This document shows positions 5,877 through 6,852 of a DNA stretch of 6,852 nt, piece after piece (the first letter of the stretch is position 1; each line of letters opens with the position of its first letter). The translations under genes were made by a program, and so were the position numbers. This stretch comes from an uncultured Alphaproteobacteria bacterium (GTDB lineage: Bacteria > Pseudomonadota > Alphaproteobacteria > UBA7887). Where the stretch lies: contig CAJWOI010000145.1 in assembly GCA_913044255.1 (NCBI GenBank), positions 1-6,852 on the forward strand, given 5' to 3'. Below the pieces are notes generated by a model. That model ran no database searches. It saw nothing but the letters and a program-made list of their open reading frames with translations, and was not told the origin of the DNA.

Positions 5877-6852
5877 AGCGACAAAGTTTAAAAGTTGCGC
5901 GACGCAGCAAAATAGCGCCATTTTTTGCAATGGAAATGCTTCAGTCTGCTAACCAACTCGCTGCAGCTGGTGACGACATATTGCACTTAGAGGTTGGCGA
6001 ACCAGGGTTTGGCGCCCCTCTCAGTGTAATTAATGTCGCCAAAACTACCCTTGATAATAATATCCTAGGATACACCGAAGCGCTTGGCATGCCCAAACTT
6101 CGCGCTCGCATATCGCGGCACTATAAGGAGTATTATAAGGTCGAGATTCCACCCGATAGGGTGGCAACTACGTTTGGTGCATCAGGTGCTTTTTTATTGG
6201 CTTTCTTAGCAGCTTTCGACGTCGGCGATAAAATCGCAATCGTCGAACCAGGCTATCCGGCATACAGGAACATATTAACCGCGCTGGGCCTTCAAGTAAT
6301 CCCACTATGTGCAGGCCCGAAGCAGCGCTTCCAGCCTACCGTCGATTTATTGCAGGAAGCCGGCCCGATAAACGGGCTAATTATTGCCAGCCCCTCAAAT
6401 CCAACTGGAACTATGCTGAGCAAAGATGAGCTCAAAAAATTAGTCGCGTGGTGCAAAAATAAGGGCATTCGACTGATCTCAGATGAGATATATCACGGAA
6501 TTGGCTACGGGAACGCCCCTGCTACCGCAGCATCTTTTGATGATCAAGTAATCGTAATTAACAGTTTCTCCAAATACTTCGCTATGACTGGATGGCGCCT
6601 AGGATGGATGATATTTCCAAACGATCTAACGCATAGCGTAGAGCGGCTTGCTCAAAACTTATTTGTTTCTCCAGCTTCGTTGCCTCAACATGCGGCACTA
6701 ACAGCGCTCGATTGCCGCAAAGAGCTTGATACCTACGTGGAAATCTATGCACGAAATCGTGCATACTTGCTTAATCATCTTCCGTCTGTCGGATTTGAGA
6801 AATTGGCCCCCGCAGACGGTGCGTTTTATCTTTATGCTGATGTCTCCAGCCT
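5873..6852 (+). CDS. PLP-dependent class I/II aminotransferase, 3' end outside the window
   Basis: An open frame starts at the ATG at 5873-5875, overlaps the upstream stop as ATGA, and continues for 326 codons to the right edge. It belongs to fold-type I aminotransferases (AspC-like class), cytoplasmic enzymes that move amino groups between amino acids and 2-oxo acids; the substrate cannot be read from sequence. Visible motifs are VGEPG (41-45), GYTEALG (66-72), the PLP-phosphate loop GASGA (102-106), Asn176 in SPSNPTGT, Asp204 and Tyr207 in SDEIYH, the Schiff-base Lys234 in SFSKYFAMTGWRLGW, and Arg242 in the same segment. The C-terminal substrate-carboxylate arginine lies beyond the window, so about 60 residues are missing. 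The start is supported by RRSKIAPF near the N-terminus, as in homologues. No Shine-Dalgarno is visible, so translation probably depends on coupling to the GGT-like gene. Confidence 0.95.
   Translation, partial: MKRQSLKVARRSKIAPFFAMEMLQSANQLAAAGDDILHLEVGEPGFGAPLSVINVAKTTLDNNILGYTEALGMPKLRARISRHYKEYYKVEIPPDRVATTFGASGAFLLAFLAAFDVGDKIAIVEPGYPAYRNILTALGLQVIPLCAGPKQRFQPTVDLLQEAGPINGLIIASPSNPTGTMLSKDELKKLVAWCKNKGIRLISDEIYHGIGYGNAPATAASFDDQVIVINSFSKYFAMTGWRLGWMIFPNDLTHSVERLAQNLFVSPASLPQHAALTALDCRKELDTYVEIYARNRAYLLNHLPSVGFEKLAPADGAFYLYADVSS

Overview
The window looks like chromosomal DNA from an alphaproteobacterium with roughly balanced base composition, possibly an uncultured marine lineage. This rests on protein-level resemblance recalled from memory: the M48-TPR protease, the DsbA-like protein with an ScsC-type N-terminus, and a CtpA-type S41 peptidase followed by what looks like an RppH-type Nudix gene. 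I see no transposase, integrase, phage gene, CRISPR array, tRNA or rRNA, and nearly every base is coding.

Layout. Four genes lie on the minus strand. In their own 5'->3' order they are an exported M48 zinc protease with TPR repeats (2777-4162), an exported DsbA/ScsC-like thiol-disulfide protein (1850-2638), a probable lipoprotein S41 C-terminal processing peptidase (92-1732), and the first 20 codons of a probable Nudix/RppH gene running off the left edge (1-62). Diverging from the M48 gene on the plus strand are an exported gamma-glutamyltranspeptidase-fold protein (about 4185-5876) and a class I/II PLP aminotransferase (5873 to the right edge). The last two overlap by 4 bases (ATGA).

The minus-strand genes make an envelope quality-control set: a BepA-like protease, a disulfide oxidoreductase and a PDZ peptidase, all predicted to act outside the cytoplasm. 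Gaps of 138 and 117 bases between the first three suggest separate or partly separate transcription. The S41 and Nudix genes are 29 bases apart and probably co-transcribed.

The most unusual gene is the GGT homologue. By manual alignment to E. coli GGT, the catalytic threonine is alanine, the arginine that holds the gamma-glutamyl carboxylate is threonine, and further substrate contacts are changed. It keeps the overall fold motifs and is translationally coupled to an aminotransferase. It is either a pseudoenzyme or a GGT-fold protein with a different job. A second oddity is an insertion of about 27 residues in the PDZ domain of the S41 peptidase, flanked by two cysteines and encoded next to a disulfide-handling protein.
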